From the NCBI GenBank assembly GCA_003224905.1, contig QIAA01000165.1, positions 1 through 54,384 of the forward strand: a stretch of DNA of 54,384 nucleotides. Direction: 5' to 3'. Origin of the DNA: Acidobacteriota bacterium (GTDB taxonomy: Bacteria > Acidobacteriota > Terriglobia > Terriglobales > Acidobacteriaceae). The notes beneath the pieces were generated by a model. The model had not been told where the DNA came from, did not search any database, and saw only the letters and a program-made list of their open reading frames with translations. How positions within the stretch are numbered: the stretch's first letter is position 1; each line of letters begins with the position of its first letter. Position numbers and translations under genes: made by a program. This document shows positions 8,253-18,786 of the stretch, piece after piece.

Positions 8253-10700
8253 TCACTCGTACCGCAAGGCCACCATGGGATCGACGTTGGCCGCACGGCG
8301 CGCGGGGATGTAGCATGCGCCCAGGCCAACTGCTGTCAGCACGATGGCCACGGCCACGAACGTCAGCGGATCGGTAGAGCGGATTCCATAAAGAAGGCTG
8401 TTCATCAGCCTCGTGAGCCAAACCGCCGCGCCGAGGCCTACGCCGACTCCGATCAGGGTGAGTTTTCCGCCACGCGCGAGGATTAGCCGCAGCACGTCTC
8501 CGCGTTGCGCGCCCAGGGCCATGCGGATTCCGATCTCTTGCGTGCGCTGGCCGACTACGTAGGCAATCACGCCGTAGATGCCGACACCGGCGAGGACCAG
8601 AGCAAGGGCAGCGAAGACCGCCAACAGGATCATGGCGAAACGGCGACCGGCCAGCGTGATCGAAACTACTTCGTTCATGGTCTGAACGCTGTAGATGACC
8701 TGATGGCTGCTCATCTCGCGGTTGGCTCGCTGGATCGAATTAAGCAGGCCAGATACGTTGCCGGTGGACCGCAGCACGACGCCCAGGCCGCTTGCTGATG
8801 TTGCCATTGCTCGATCCGGCAACTGCATGAACGGGAAATACAGCTGGGCGCGGAGCGACTGAGTATCGTCGGAATCGAGACCCCACTGTTTCACGTGCGG
8901 GACTACGCCGATGATCTGCGCCAGTTTTCCGTCGGCGTTATCCAGGTAGATGCGCCGGCCGACGGGATCCTGGTTGGGAAAGAACTTGTGGGCGAATACT
9001 TCATCGATCACGACGACTAACGGCGAGTGCTCATTGTCGTCAGGAGTGAAGAGGCGGCCGCGGTTGAGAGGAATGCGCATGGCTTTGAAGTAGTCGGGTT
9101 CAACGACGTAATCGAGCGTCCACCCCATGTCGTTCTGATTTGCGGGCCTGGGCTGGCCTTCGAGCCAGAAGAGCCATTCGTCGTCGTAGGCCAGCGGAGA
9201 AGCGCCCCATGACATCGAGACAGTTTCGACGCCGGGAACTGCCTTGAACTTCTCATCGACGGCGCGAAATGCAGCGCGGATCGCAGCGGCGCTCGCGCCG
9301 TTCATGGTGGGCGGGAGCGAGATTCCGAAGGTAAGGACGTTATTGGGATCGAATCCCGGATTCACTCGCCAGAGCTGCGCGAGGGCGCGAATCATCAGGC
9401 CGGCTCCGGCCAGCAGGATCAGAGCCATCGCGGTTTCCAGCACCACGAAGGCACTCAGACCGCGATGGCGTACGCCGGCGCCCGTGCCGCGGCCAGCTTC
9501 CTGCAAATTTTCGTGCAAGTTCGACCGTGACGTCTTGAGTGCCGGCGCCAGGCCGGAGAAAATGCCGGCGATCAGCGAAACGCCGACGGTGAAGATCAGG
9601 ACGCGGGCGTCGAGTCCAATTTCTTCGGCGCGCGGCAGGGCGCTGGGGAGAACTCCAAGGGCGGCACGCGTGCCCCAGGAAGCCAGAAGCAGACCCAGCC
9701 CTGCACCCACGACGGCGAGTAGAACGCTTTCAGTGAGGAGCTGGCGCATCAGGCGCGCCCGTTCTGCTCCCAGGGCGACGCGGATGATGAACTCGCGCAT
9801 GCGGCCGGTGGAGCGTGCCAGCATGAGATTCGCGACGTTCACGCAACCGATCAAGAGCACGCATCCTACAGCTCCAAAAAGCACCAGCAGAAGAGGGCGC
9901 ACCTCGCCAACGATCTGCTGCTTCAGTGGAACCAGGGCGGCGCCAATGCCGTTGTCGGCATCGGGATAGGCAGCGGCGAGATTGCGGCTGACGCGCTCCA
10001 TGTCAGCCCGCGCCTGCTCGATGGTGACTCCTGGCTTCAGCCGCCCGATGCCATGAAACCCCAGGCCAGCACCACGGCTGCGCAGCAAAGGATTGTCCCA
10101 CTGGCCCAACGGCACAAACAGTTCGACGTTACCGAGCAGACGAAAATTCGCGGGAATCACGCCCACGATTGTGTAAGGCCTGCCGTTCAGGGTGAGGCCC
10201 TTGCCCGGCACATCGAGGGAAGCGGCAAACTTGCGCTGCCACAGGCCGGCGCTGATCAGCGCGATGGGAGCGGCTCCGATCTCGTCTTCGCCAGCTGCGA
10301 AGTCGCGGCCAATCTGCGGACTCACGCCGAGGGTGGAGAAAAAATCCGAGGAGATGAACTGAGCGCTGACTTGCTCGGCATCACCCATACTGGTCAGGCT
10401 GAAAGAGTACGGGCGCGAAACCGCGATCTTGGAAAATGTGCGGTTCTCAGCTTGCCAATCACGAAAATTGGGGTAGGAGATCGATCCCCGGTCGAAGTTG
10501 GGTTTGCTTTCGTGGATGCCGACCAGCTGGTCAGGCTCAGGAAAAGGCAGCGGGTTCAGAAGCACGCCGTTGATGACCGAAAACAGCGCCGTGTTCGCGC
10601 CAATGCCGAGAGCAAGCGTGATGATCGCGATCGTCGTGAAGCCGGGGCTCTTCCGCAGCACCCGCAAGCCAAAACGCACATCTTGCAGCAGAGTTTCCAT
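8253..10700 (-). CDS. ADOP-type ABC permease (fourth of the array)
   Basis: This 815-residue protein begins [21 protein letters not shown] and ends [10 protein letters not shown]. Both FtsX-type modules are intact, with coupling helices [13 protein letters not shown] and [13 protein letters not shown]. The first periplasmic domain carries the family pattern of a short '[14 protein letters not shown]' strand followed by 'VIGVxPxxF' strands. The gene begins 4 nt after the previous stop. Its first 30 codons are almost identical in DNA to those of the gene starting at 15590, which marks these two as recent relatives or as having exchanged ends. The protein is an inner-membrane permease of a MacB-like system. 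The substrate is unknown. Confidence 0.93.
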   Translation of the reverse strand: METLLQDVRFGLRVLRKSPGFTTIAIITLALGIGANTALFSVINGVLLNPLPFPEPDQLVGIHESKPNFDRGSISYPNFRDWQAENRTFSKIAVSRPYSFSLTSMGDAEQVSAQFISSDFFSTLGVSPQIGRDFAAGEDEIGAAPIALISAGLWQRKFAASLDVPGKGLTLNGRPYTIVGVIPANFRLLGNVELFVPLGQWDNPLLRSRGAGLGFHGIGRLKPGVTIEQARADMERVSRNLAAAYPDADNGIGAALVPLKQQIVGEVRPLLLVLFGAVGCVLLIGCVNVANLMLARSTGRMREFIIRVALGAERARLMRQLLTESVLLAVVGAGLGLLLASWGTRAALGVLPSALPRAEEIGLDARVLIFTVGVSLIAGIFSGLAPALKTSRSNLHENLQEAGRGTGAGVRHRGLSAFVVLETAMALILLAGAGLMIRALAQLWRVNPGFDPNNVLTFGISLPPTMNGASAAAIRAAFRAVDEKFKAVPGVETVSMSWGASPLAYDDEWLFWLEGQPRPANQNDMGWTLDYVVEPDYFKAMRIPLNRGRLFTPDDNEHSPLVVVIDEVFAHKFFPNQDPVGRRIYLDNADGKLAQIIGVVPHVKQWGLDSDDTQSLRAQLYFPFMQLPDRAMATSASGLGVVLRSTGNVSGLLNSIQRANREMSSHQVIYSVQTMNEVVSITLAGRRFAMILLAVFAALALVLAGVGIYGVIAYVVGQRTQEIGIRMALGAQRGDVLRLILARGGKLTLIGVGVGLGAAVWLTRLMNSLLYGIRSTDPLTFVAVAIVLTAVGLGACYIPARRAANVDPMVALRYE

Positions 10701-10740
10701 AGACTCACTCGTAGCGCAGGGCCACCATGGGATCGACTTT
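10666..10740. repeat. Gene-junction repeat, copy A
   Basis: This block spans the end of one permease gene and the start of the next (3' end of the gene ending at 10705 and 5' end of the gene starting at 10700). It is nearly identical to 15556-15629: the minus-strand stretch covering the [12 protein letters not shown] codons and the [10 protein letters not shown] codons differs at only a few bases and one small indel. Weaker versions of the same block occur at every other junction of the array. It is explained by paralogy of the coding ends. It is also a natural site for unequal crossing-over. Confidence 0.8.
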
Positions 10741-13161
10741 CGTGGCGCGGCGCGCCGGGATGTAGCAGGCCAGCAGAGCCACTACAGCCAGAAGCACAGA
10801 GACAGCGGCGAAGATCGCCGGATCTGCCGGATGCACATCAAACAGCAAGAGCCAACGCGCCTGGAAAGGCAGGCTCGAAAGAAAGCGGGTTAATCCGAAT
10901 GCGCCGATCAGACCTGAGGCGAGTCCAGTTGACGTGAGCACCATTCCTTGTCTCACGACTAATCGCGAAACATTGCCGCGAGTTGCTCCCAGAGCTATCC
11001 GTATGCCGATCTCATGTGTTCTCTGTGAAACTGCATAGGAGATCACGCCGTAGATTCCGATTGCGGACAAAATCAGCGCCAGCGAAGCGAATCCGCCGAG
11101 CAACCACATGAGTGTTCGCCCCTGCCGCACCGGACCGGCGACGATCTCTTTCATAGAGCTGATTTCAGAAATTGGGACGTCTTTGTCGAGGGCGGCGATC
11201 TCCCGCCGAATAGCCGGGACAATGCCCAGGGGTTCTCCAGCAGTGCGAACTAAAATGTCGTGAGGCCAAAGAACCCACGGATATTGTGTGTAGGGCACAT
11301 AGAGTTCGGGTACGAAAGGCGCGTATTGGCCTTCGCTGCGAACATTTCCCACAACTCCAACCACCAAGCGCCAGGCCTCGGTTTTATCGTTGGCATCGGA
11401 GCTGACTTTCAGGCGTTTGCCGATCGGATCTTGCCCAGGCCAATATTTGCGCGCCAGCGACTCGCTCACCAGAACCACCGGCTGCGAACTCGGCGTATCG
11501 GCGTCGCTGAATGGCCTGCCCTGGCGCATCGGAATCTGCATGGTGCGGAAATAATCAGGCGCGACGACTACATAGTTGGCATCGGGTACTTCGCCCGCTG
11601 AAGGGTGGGGATTGTCGGCAGTCACGAAGTTCCAGCCCGCCCAGCCGCGCATCGGTACTCCTCGGGATAAGGTTGCCGCTTCCACCCCGGGCAGCGCTTC
11701 AATTCGGCTCAAGAGCTCCCGAAAAAACTCGACGTGGCGCCGGGGGTCTCGATATTGGGGACCTTGCAGCGGAACGCTTGCTGTCAACAGGTTATTCGGG
11801 TTGAAACCGAGATCTACGCCTTGAAGATGCGTCAGGGCCTTGATCATAAGGCCCGCTCCAACCAGGAGAGCCAATGCCAATCCGCATTCACAAACGACGA
11901 GAACATCCCGCAGCCTGCGGCTCTTCACATTGCCCGTAGAACTCCGTCCCGTCTCCTTCAGTGATTGCTGCACGTCCGTTTTGGAAGCTCCCAGGGCGGG
12001 AGCGAGGCCAAAGATGATTCCGGTTCCCAGCGACACAATGAACGTAAAGAGAAGCACGAGCGCGCTGATGCCGGCTTCTTCCACTCGCGCGGTTTCCGGA
12101 GGCGCCAGCCGAACCAGGATTTCCGAGCCCCAGACTGCAAGAGCCAAGCCGGCGAGTGCACCGATCATCGCGAGCAGAGTGCTCTCAACCAGGAACTGGC
12201 GGGCAATCTGGGCCCGAGTCGCGCCCAATGAGGCGCGGATCGCAATCTCTTTCTCCCGTCCGGTCGCCCGCGTGAGCAGCAGATTCGCGACATTCGCGCA
12301 GGCGATCAGCAGGACGAGACCAACGGCTCCGAGCAGGACGAGAAGGGCGGGTCGCGTATACGCAACTACCTGATCATGCAACCTCACCAGCGCTACGCCC
12401 CAGCCCCGCGACTCAGGATATTGCTGCTCGATTCCGCGAGCGATAGCGTCCATTTCCGCCTGTGCCTGCGCCAGGCTCGCGGCGCGTTTGAGGCGTGCGA
12501 TGGCGTGATAGTTATGCATCTCTCTGCCGTCTGCAAAGGGCTCGATGCCTGAAATCCAAAGCTGCGAGTGCGGAGCGAAGGACGCTGAATAGTCGTCAGT
12601 GAAAGTGGCCGGTAGGATGCCGACGACCGGATAGCCTTCACCGTTGACTGCGATGTGCTTGCCGACGAGTTCCGGGTCGCCGCCATAGCGCTGCTGCCAA
12701 AGCCCGTAGCTCACGATGACGGCAGCCTTGTCGGTTCCTTCTTCTTCGGGCAGGAACAAGCGCCCGCGTAACGGCTGCACGCCCAGAACAGAAAATAAAT
12801 TGCTGGTAACTCGCTCCCCTGCGGCCACTTCGGGCTTGGCGTCTCCGGTGAGATTGAAGGAGTTCGATTCGAAAGCAGCTATGTCGGCGAATACGTGGTT
12901 TTGTTTTTTCCAATCGAGGAAGTTAGCTCCTGAAACAATGTTCTCGAACCAGCCCCGGTGAGGATTCTGTTCCCAGATCATGACCAGTCTGTCCGGCTCC
13001 AGATAGGGCAGAGGTTTCAACAGAACAGCATTGACAACGCTGAAGATGGTGGTATTCGCTCCAATGCCTAATGCCAGTGTCAGCACAGCGACCGCTGTGA
13101 AGCCGGGGGTTTTGCGGAGTTGCCGTAGTGCATAGCGAATATCCTGGAGCAACGTGTTCAT
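10705..13161 (-). CDS. ADOP-type ABC permease (third of the array)
   Basis: This protein has 818 residues from [15 protein letters not shown] (13161). The in-frame start at 13233 is inside the upstream gene and is rejected. It has two modules with coupling helices [13 protein letters not shown] and [13 protein letters not shown]. The loop before the last TM helix is longer than in the sister proteins ([19 protein letters not shown] instead of the short LYGVxxxDP), a visible insertion. It ends [10 protein letters not shown]. The start lies 8 nt downstream of the previous stop, whose GAGTGAAG serves as a Shine-Dalgarno-like sequence. It is an inner-membrane protein of the MacB-type exporter operon with an unknown substrate. 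Confidence 0.93.
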   Translation of the reverse strand: MNTLLQDIRYALRQLRKTPGFTAVAVLTLALGIGANTTIFSVVNAVLLKPLPYLEPDRLVMIWEQNPHRGWFENIVSGANFLDWKKQNHVFADIAAFESNSFNLTGDAKPEVAAGERVTSNLFSVLGVQPLRGRLFLPEEEGTDKAAVIVSYGLWQQRYGGDPELVGKHIAVNGEGYPVVGILPATFTDDYSASFAPHSQLWISGIEPFADGREMHNYHAIARLKRAASLAQAQAEMDAIARGIEQQYPESRGWGVALVRLHDQVVAYTRPALLVLLGAVGLVLLIACANVANLLLTRATGREKEIAIRASLGATRAQIARQFLVESTLLAMIGALAGLALAVWGSEILVRLAPPETARVEEAGISALVLLFTFIVSLGTGIIFGLAPALGASKTDVQQSLKETGRSSTGNVKSRRLRDVLVVCECGLALALLVGAGLMIKALTHLQGVDLGFNPNNLLTASVPLQGPQYRDPRRHVEFFRELLSRIEALPGVEAATLSRGVPMRGWAGWNFVTADNPHPSAGEVPDANYVVVAPDYFRTMQIPMRQGRPFSDADTPSSQPVVLVSESLARKYWPGQDPIGKRLKVSSDANDKTEAWRLVVGVVGNVRSEGQYAPFVPELYVPYTQYPWVLWPHDILVRTAGEPLGIVPAIRREIAALDKDVPISEISSMKEIVAGPVRQGRTLMWLLGGFASLALILSAIGIYGVISYAVSQRTHEIGIRIALGATRGNVSRLVVRQGMVLTSTGLASGLIGAFGLTRFLSSLPFQARWLLLFDVHPADPAIFAAVSVLLAVVALLACYIPARRATKVDPMVALRYE

Positions 13162-13169
13162 AAGTAACT

Positions 13170-15590
13170 TCACTCGTACCGCAGCGCCACCATGGGATCG
13201 ACCTTCGTCGCCCGCCGTGCCGGGATAGCACATGCCAGCATCGCCACACCTGCAAGCACCAGGGCTGTCGCTATAAACGCAACAGGATCTCTGGGCTTCA
13301 CTTCATAGAGATAACTCCCGAGCAACCGGGTAAGCGCTAACGCACCAACAGTGCCGATCATGATGCCAACAGCCGTGAGCAGCATGCCCTCGCGGCAGAT
13401 CATGCCCAGAACGTGGCGACGCTCGGCGCCGAACGCCATGCGCACGCCGATTTCGTGCGTTCTCTGTCTTACGTTGTAGGCCATCACGCCATAAATCCCG
13501 ATTGCAGCGAGGATGGCCGCGAGTATTGCAAACAACCCCATCAGAACCATGTTGAATTGACGCGCGGCAATCGAGGCGGAACGGACTTGCTCCATGGTTC
13601 GAACATGTCCGCTGGCGACCGAGGGATCAGTACGCAACTGCTCTTGCACCGAGCGGGCGAGAAGCAAAGGGTTGTTGGCAGTGCGCACGACGATGCTGGT
13701 TGCGAACCAGTTCTCGAAGATCTTCATCATCCCGTAGGGAGCTTGCGCAATCGGGATGAATACGGTCGGCTCTGCCGGCTGATCGAGATATGACCTTACG
13801 TCGCCCACAACCCCCACAATTTCCCGAGGGATGTCGTCCCGCCCGACTCTCAGATGTTGCCCAAGAACGTTTTCGTTCCGAAAGAGCTGCCGCGCAAATG
13901 ATTCGCTCACGACGGTGACTGCAGCACCACGTTGATTGTCACCGGCATCGAAAAACCGGCCGACCTTTAGCGGAATGAGCATGGTGCGGAAATATTCCTG
14001 TGTCACCATTCGGAAGCCGTATGCATTCGGCGCCTCCTTGCCGGGTATCTCGACAGGCATATTGCCGCCCCGTTCGAGCGGCAAACCCGCAGCGACGACC
14101 GCCGCTGACTGCACGCCCGGCAACCGCTGAATTCCCTGTACAACTTGGTCGTAAAAGTTCGCCGCCGCCTCGGTTGAATCGTATTTCGAGCCGTTGAGCC
14201 AGACTTGCAATGAGAGCACGTGGCTGGATCTGAATCCTGGATCGGTGTGCAGAACGCGCCAGAAGGTTTCGGTGAGGAGCGCAGCTCCGGTCAGCACGAC
14301 CAGCGCCAGACCGATTTCTGTGACGGCGAGAGCGCTGCGCAGAACCGCCGGCCTCTTCCCCGGAGTCATGCGCCCCATTCCCTCCTTGAGGGTTTCATTG
14401 AGATCGTGGCTCCACGCACGAAACGCTGGAATCATTCCGAAGACGAATCCAGTAAGCAAAGCCAGCCCAAGCGCAAAACCCAATACGCGGAGATCCAGCC
14501 GAATGTCGGTAGCACGAGGAAGATTGGCGGGACTAAGGGCGAGAATCGCCTTCACTCCCCAGCTTGCGAGACCTATCCCGGCCAGCGCGCCACTTAGCGA
14601 GAACAACATGCTCTCAGTAATGAGCTGGCGTAATATGCGTGCCTTTGACCCTCCTAGTGCGGTCCGGAGCGCCATTTCCCTGCCGCGTCCGACTGCCCGG
14701 CCCAGAAGGAGATTTGCCGCATTCGCGCACGCGATCAGCAGAACGAACGCCACCGTCCCAAATAGGACCACGAGAAACGTTCGGAGGTCACTGGACAGCA
14801 TCGTCTGATAGCGTTCCAGATACAAGCGGGACGCTGGTCCCAGACCGCCTGCAACTCCGTGAAATCCGTCGCTGAGCATGCTCACTTGCGACCGGGCCTG
14901 ATCCAGTGAAATGCCGTCTTTCAGCCGGCCGATTACCGCGAGGTTTTCACCGCTGCCAACGGTCCGCCCGACCAGTGCCATTGGCACCCAGACGTCCGTC
15001 TCCCCATGTGTCAGCGGTGTGTTCAGTCGCTCGAAGTCGGCCGGCATCACGCCGACGACAGCATAACGGGCACCATTGAGTAGAATCGTCCGGCCAACCA
15101 CCTCGCGGTCGCCGCCCATGCGCTTCCACAAGCCTTCGCTGAGAATGGCAACTTGTTGGCCATTGCCGCTGTCTTCGTCACTCGAAAACGTGCGCCCAAG
15201 GAGCGGCTGAACTCCAAGCAAACGGAAATAATCTGCGGAAACGTGAAGACCGTTTACGCGCTCGGCGGAGTCATGAACTGCGAGATTAAAGCCGACGTTG
15301 GTGAAGGCTGCTAATGACTCGAGTGCGTCTGCATGTGTCCGAAGAAACTGCAGCTCGGAATAAGTGACATCTCTTTCGTACTTCTCGTTCTGATACAGCT
15401 CGCACAGCTGCACGATGCGCTCGGGATGCGGATACGGGAGCGGCCGCAGCAGGACTCCGTAGACCACGCTGAAGATGGCGGTGTTTGCGCCGATGCCAAG
15501 CGCCAGCGTGATGATCGCAATCGCCGTGAAGCCAGGACTCCTGCGGAGCTGCCGTAAGCCAAAGCGCACATCTTGCAGCAGAGTTTCCAT
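13170..15590 (-). CDS. ADOP-type ABC permease (second of the array)
   Basis: This 806-residue protein begins [21 protein letters not shown]. Its two FtsX/MacB modules have coupling helices [13 protein letters not shown] and [13 protein letters not shown], and it ends [10 protein letters not shown]. Family motifs are clear: [16 protein letters not shown] in TM1, [16 protein letters not shown] in TM2, and [12 protein letters not shown] in TM6. The ATG follows the TAA stop of the preceding permease by only 3 nt, so translation is almost certainly coupled. It is likely one of several interchangeable permeases for the ATPase at the head of the operon. The ligand is unknown. Confidence 0.93.
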   Translation of the reverse strand: METLLQDVRFGLRQLRRSPGFTAIAIITLALGIGANTAIFSVVYGVLLRPLPYPHPERIVQLCELYQNEKYERDVTYSELQFLRTHADALESLAAFTNVGFNLAVHDSAERVNGLHVSADYFRLLGVQPLLGRTFSSDEDSGNGQQVAILSEGLWKRMGGDREVVGRTILLNGARYAVVGVMPADFERLNTPLTHGETDVWVPMALVGRTVGSGENLAVIGRLKDGISLDQARSQVSMLSDGFHGVAGGLGPASRLYLERYQTMLSSDLRTFLVVLFGTVAFVLLIACANAANLLLGRAVGRGREMALRTALGGSKARILRQLITESMLFSLSGALAGIGLASWGVKAILALSPANLPRATDIRLDLRVLGFALGLALLTGFVFGMIPAFRAWSHDLNETLKEGMGRMTPGKRPAVLRSALAVTEIGLALVVLTGAALLTETFWRVLHTDPGFRSSHVLSLQVWLNGSKYDSTEAAANFYDQVVQGIQRLPGVQSAAVVAAGLPLERGGNMPVEIPGKEAPNAYGFRMVTQEYFRTMLIPLKVGRFFDAGDNQRGAAVTVVSESFARQLFRNENVLGQHLRVGRDDIPREIVGVVGDVRSYLDQPAEPTVFIPIAQAPYGMMKIFENWFATSIVVRTANNPLLLARSVQEQLRTDPSVASGHVRTMEQVRSASIAARQFNMVLMGLFAILAAILAAIGIYGVMAYNVRQRTHEIGVRMAFGAERRHVLGMICREGMLLTAVGIMIGTVGALALTRLLGSYLYEVKPRDPVAFIATALVLAGVAMLACAIPARRATKVDPMVALRYE

Positions 15591-15629
15591 AGATTACTCG
15601 TAGCGCAGCGCTACCATGGGATCGACTTT
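15556..15629. repeat. Gene-junction repeat, copy B
   Basis: This is the second copy of the block at 10666-10740. It covers the 5' codons of the gene starting at 15590, the 3-nt intergenic gap, and the 3' codons of the gene ending at 15594. Identity to copy A is very high through the segment encoding [12 protein letters not shown] and the final [10 protein letters not shown]. The two copies lie about 4.9 kb apart, the distance of two permease genes. Confidence 0.8.
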
Positions 15630-18044
15630 GGTGGCGCGGTAGGCCGGGATAATGCACGCGACGAAAGCAATTGCTGTGAGCAGTGATGCCATGACCAGGA
15701 AACTGACGGGATCGGTTGCCTTCACGCCGTAGATGAGACTCGACACGACCCGTCCGAGCGCCAGAGCGGCGGCGGTGCCGATCGCCATGCCGAGCAGCGC
15801 CGGCTTCATGCCCTCGACCACCACGAGCCGAAGCACGTCTCCGAGCCCTGCTCCCAGAGCCAGGCGAATTCCGATTTCCTGCACGCGGCGTCGAACGCTG
15901 TAGGAAAGAACGCTGTAGATCCCGACTGCAGCCAGCAATAGAGCCAACCCGGCGAACGCGCCTAGCAGCAGCATGTTCAATCTTTGTTGGGAGAGAGAAT
16001 TGGTTAATACATCGTCCAGGGTCGCTATGTCGCGTATGGGAATGTCGTGCTCTATTTCGGTGATGGCATTCGATACCGCAGCCACCATGCTCGCCGGGCT
16101 GGTGCTCGTGCGAACCACCAAAGCCAGTGGGAACGAATTCCAGCCTCCACCAAAGCCGGGGGCGGAAATCTGGTCCAACGGTAAATAAATCACTGTTGAC
16201 GGGCGAGACTGATCAAGTCCGTCGAGCTTCACGTCGCCCACGATGCCGACCACTTCATGGACCGTGTGAGGAAAGAAAGTCAGCGTCACATGTTTGCCGA
16301 TCGGATTCTCGCCAGGCCAAAAATGCTTAGCCATGGATTCACTGATCAGTACCGTTGCGGGCCGGCCGGCAACATCTTCGTCACCAAAATCACGGCCACG
16401 CAGGATAGGGGTACGCATGGCGCGCATATAGCCGGCGCTGATGAGGCGCACGTCCACTTCCGGTTGATCCGACATCGCCACGACCGGTCGGCCTTCGATT
16501 GCGATCGGTTGATGAGAACCTCCACTGAGTAGTGGAATGTTGTCGATCACGCCTGCCGCTTCAACGCCGGGCAACGCTCGTACGCGCTGCAGGACTCGTT
16601 CGAAAAAGCTGACCCACTGCTCGGGCGTGGGGAATTTCTTTTGCGAGACTGAGGCCGTCATGGTGAGCACGCCGTGAGAATCGAAGCCGGGAGGCACACT
16701 CTGCAGGCGCTGGAAGCTGTGAATCATCAAGCCGGCGCCGATGAGCAGAACCAGCGAGAGCGCAACTTCGGCGACGACTAGAATGCTGCGCGTGCGGTGT
16801 CCGCCGGAATCGGTATCGGTGCGGCCCAGGCCTTGCTTCAAGGCCTGATTCACGTCCGATCGGGTCAGACGCAGAGCGGGGAGAACTCCGGCGAGGATGC
16901 CGGTGACCAGAGAAACGACAGCGGTGAATGCCAGGACTTGACCATCTAATCCGACTTCGACTGATTTAGGTAATTTGTCGGCGAGGAACGCCATGATCAG
17001 GCGCACGCCAAAGTGGGCGAAGGCGAGGCCGAGCAGCCCTCCGGCGATTGCGAGAACGACCGTTTCAGTGAGAATCTGGCGGAGCACGCGGCGCGAGCTC
17101 GCGCCCAGGGCAGTGCGAATCGCGATCTCCTTCTGGCGGCTGAATGTCTTGGCCAGCGCGAGGTTCGCTACGTTTGAGCAGGCGATGAGCAGCACGAAAG
17201 CCACTGCGCCGAGCAGTACCAGCAGGGCGGGACGAACGTCGCTGACAAGATCGTCGTGCAATGGCAGCACGACCGCGCCCCATCCTTTGTCGTCGATCGG
17301 ATAGAGTTGCTCAAGGCGGCTGGAAATTGTGCTCAGGTCAGCTTGCGCCTGCTTGATATCGGCGCCCGGTTTGAGACGGCCGACCACCATGTAGTGGTGC
17401 TCTCCGCGTACAGCGCGTTCCTGGTCGGTCCAGCCCATCGGCTTCCACATCTGGGCGAAGTCGGGAAACCGGAATGCGGGAGGCATTACGCCTGCGACCA
17501 GGAATTGGCGCCCGTCCATGGTGATGTTGTGGCCGACGATGTCGCGATTCGAACCGAAGTGCTGCTGCCAGAAGCGGTAGCTCAATACCAGCACGTCGGA
17601 CCGGCCTTGCTGATCTTCATCCGGAGAAAAGGTGCGGCCCAGCATTGGCGGCACTCCCAGTGTCTCGAAGAAGCCGGATGACGCTGCGCACGTGTCTACC
17701 TGTTCCGGCTTGTCGCCGCCGGTCAGAGTCAGTCCCTGATAGGTGTAGATGGCCATACGCTCGAACACCTGGTTTTGTTTTTCCCAGTCCAGGTAGTTCG
17801 CCGCAGAAACGGCGAATGTAGTTATTCCGGGAAAGCTCTTGGCGGGGGGAGTGTGCCAGATTCTGACCAGCCGATCGGGATCCTTTAAGGGCAAGGCCCG
17901 GAGCAGCACGCCGTTTACAACACTGAAAATCGCGGTGTTGGCGCCGATGCCCAGAGCGAGCGTGATTACGGCAACGGCGGCAAAGCCCGGAGTCTTCCGG
18001 AGCTGCCGCAGGGCATAGCGAAGATCTTGAAGGAATCCGTTCAT
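15594..18044 (-). CDS. ADOP-type ABC permease (first of the array, coupled to the ATPase)
   Basis: This 816-residue permease overlaps the ATPase gene by the 4-nt ATGA, the tightest coupling in the operon. Its order is a cytoplasmic start ([15 protein letters not shown]), TM1 at about 21-45, a first periplasmic domain at about 46-265, TM2 at about 271-292, coupling helix [13 protein letters not shown] near 304-316, TM3-4, and TM5 near 420-442. A second periplasmic domain follows to about 690, then TM6-8 with coupling helix [12 protein letters not shown], and the end [10 protein letters not shown]. Duplication of the module within one chain should give a pseudo-dimer equivalent to two MacB permease halves without the fused ATPase. 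Being closest to the ATPase, it is the best candidate for its obligate partner. The substrate is unknown. Confidence 0.94.
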   Translation of the reverse strand: MNGFLQDLRYALRQLRKTPGFAAVAVITLALGIGANTAIFSVVNGVLLRALPLKDPDRLVRIWHTPPAKSFPGITTFAVSAANYLDWEKQNQVFERMAIYTYQGLTLTGGDKPEQVDTCAASSGFFETLGVPPMLGRTFSPDEDQQGRSDVLVLSYRFWQQHFGSNRDIVGHNITMDGRQFLVAGVMPPAFRFPDFAQMWKPMGWTDQERAVRGEHHYMVVGRLKPGADIKQAQADLSTISSRLEQLYPIDDKGWGAVVLPLHDDLVSDVRPALLVLLGAVAFVLLIACSNVANLALAKTFSRQKEIAIRTALGASSRRVLRQILTETVVLAIAGGLLGLAFAHFGVRLIMAFLADKLPKSVEVGLDGQVLAFTAVVSLVTGILAGVLPALRLTRSDVNQALKQGLGRTDTDSGGHRTRSILVVAEVALSLVLLIGAGLMIHSFQRLQSVPPGFDSHGVLTMTASVSQKKFPTPEQWVSFFERVLQRVRALPGVEAAGVIDNIPLLSGGSHQPIAIEGRPVVAMSDQPEVDVRLISAGYMRAMRTPILRGRDFGDEDVAGRPATVLISESMAKHFWPGENPIGKHVTLTFFPHTVHEVVGIVGDVKLDGLDQSRPSTVIYLPLDQISAPGFGGGWNSFPLALVVRTSTSPASMVAAVSNAITEIEHDIPIRDIATLDDVLTNSLSQQRLNMLLLGAFAGLALLLAAVGIYSVLSYSVRRRVQEIGIRLALGAGLGDVLRLVVVEGMKPALLGMAIGTAAALALGRVVSSLIYGVKATDPVSFLVMASLLTAIAFVACIIPAYRATKVDPMVALRYE

Positions 18045-18766
18045 GCGTGGGCGTCCTGCATTAGTTTCTGTAGTTCTTCTTCCGCGACCACTTTGCCGTC
18101 GAAGAGGTGGACTTCACGTTGGGCGTGCTTGGCGAAGCGCGGGTCATGCGTCACCATGCAGATCGTCGCGCCTTCCCCATGAAGGTTTTGCAGCAGTTCC
18201 ATGACGGCTTCGCCATTGCGCGAATCCAGATTTCCGGTGGGCTCATCGGCAAGCAGAATTGAGGGGTGCCCTGCGAGCGCACGCGCGACTGCCACGCGCT
18301 GCTGCTGTCCGCCCGAAAGCTGCGAGGGATAGTGACGGATGCGGTGTGCCATGCCGACCCGCTCGAGCGACTCCATCACCCGTTTCTTGCGATCGGCGGA
18401 GGGCATCCTCTGCCGGTATGTCAGTGGCAATTCAACATTCTCATAGACGGTGAGGTCGCCGATCAGATTAAAACTCTGGAAGATGAAGCCAATTTCCTGA
18501 TTGCGAATCCGTGAGCGCGCCGCGAAATCCAGGTTCTCCACCGGCTGGCCGTTCAGCTGATACTTTCCATCCGTCGGAGTGTCGAGCAAACCTATGATCG
18601 ACAACAGTGTGGATTTGCCGCAGCCCGAAGGCCCCGACATGGCCACGTACTCCCCTTTCGAAACCGTCAAATGCACGCCCGAGAGGGCGTGAGTTTCGAT
18701 CTCGTCGGTGTAGAAAATCTTGGTTAACTCTTCAATCTGGATCAGCGGCTGCCCTGCTTCCGTCAT
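18041..18766 (-). CDS. MacB/LolD-type ABC transporter ATP-binding protein
   Basis: This is a 241-residue cytoplasmic ATPase. Visible motifs are Walker [10 protein letters not shown] (residues 45-53), Q-loop FQSFN (Q97), signature LSGGQQQR (150-157), Walker B ILLADE (170-175), D-loop NLDS, and H-loop VTHD (His207). The [12 protein letters not shown] and [10 protein letters not shown] wording is typical of the LolD/MacB/FtsE branch of ABC ATPases. It is a stand-alone domain, unlike MacB itself, where ATPase and permease are fused. The gene lies 20 nt after the adaptor gene and overlaps the first permease by ATGA. It is expected to dimerise, bind the coupling helices of the duplicated permeases and power their movement. 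It is the only ATPase in the visible part of the operon. Confidence 0.96.
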   Translation of the reverse strand: MTEAGQPLIQIEELTKIFYTDEIETHALSGVHLTVSKGEYVAMSGPSGCGKSTLLSIIGLLDTPTDGKYQLNGQPVENLDFAARSRIRNQEIGFIFQSFNLIGDLTVYENVELPLTYRQRMPSADRKKRVMESLERVGMAHRIRHYPSQLSGGQQQRVAVARALAGHPSILLADEPTGNLDSRNGEAVMELLQNLHGEGATICMVTHDPRFAKHAQREVHLFDGKVVAEEELQKLMQDAHA

Positions 18767-18786
18767 AAGTTCTGCCTCGTTTGAAA

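Noticed and set aside
9244..9969. 241-codon plus-strand open frame, and the 294-codon frame at 10053-10937
   Set aside because: Both are antisense to permease genes with clear family motifs; their composition is not protein-like and they cross gene boundaries.
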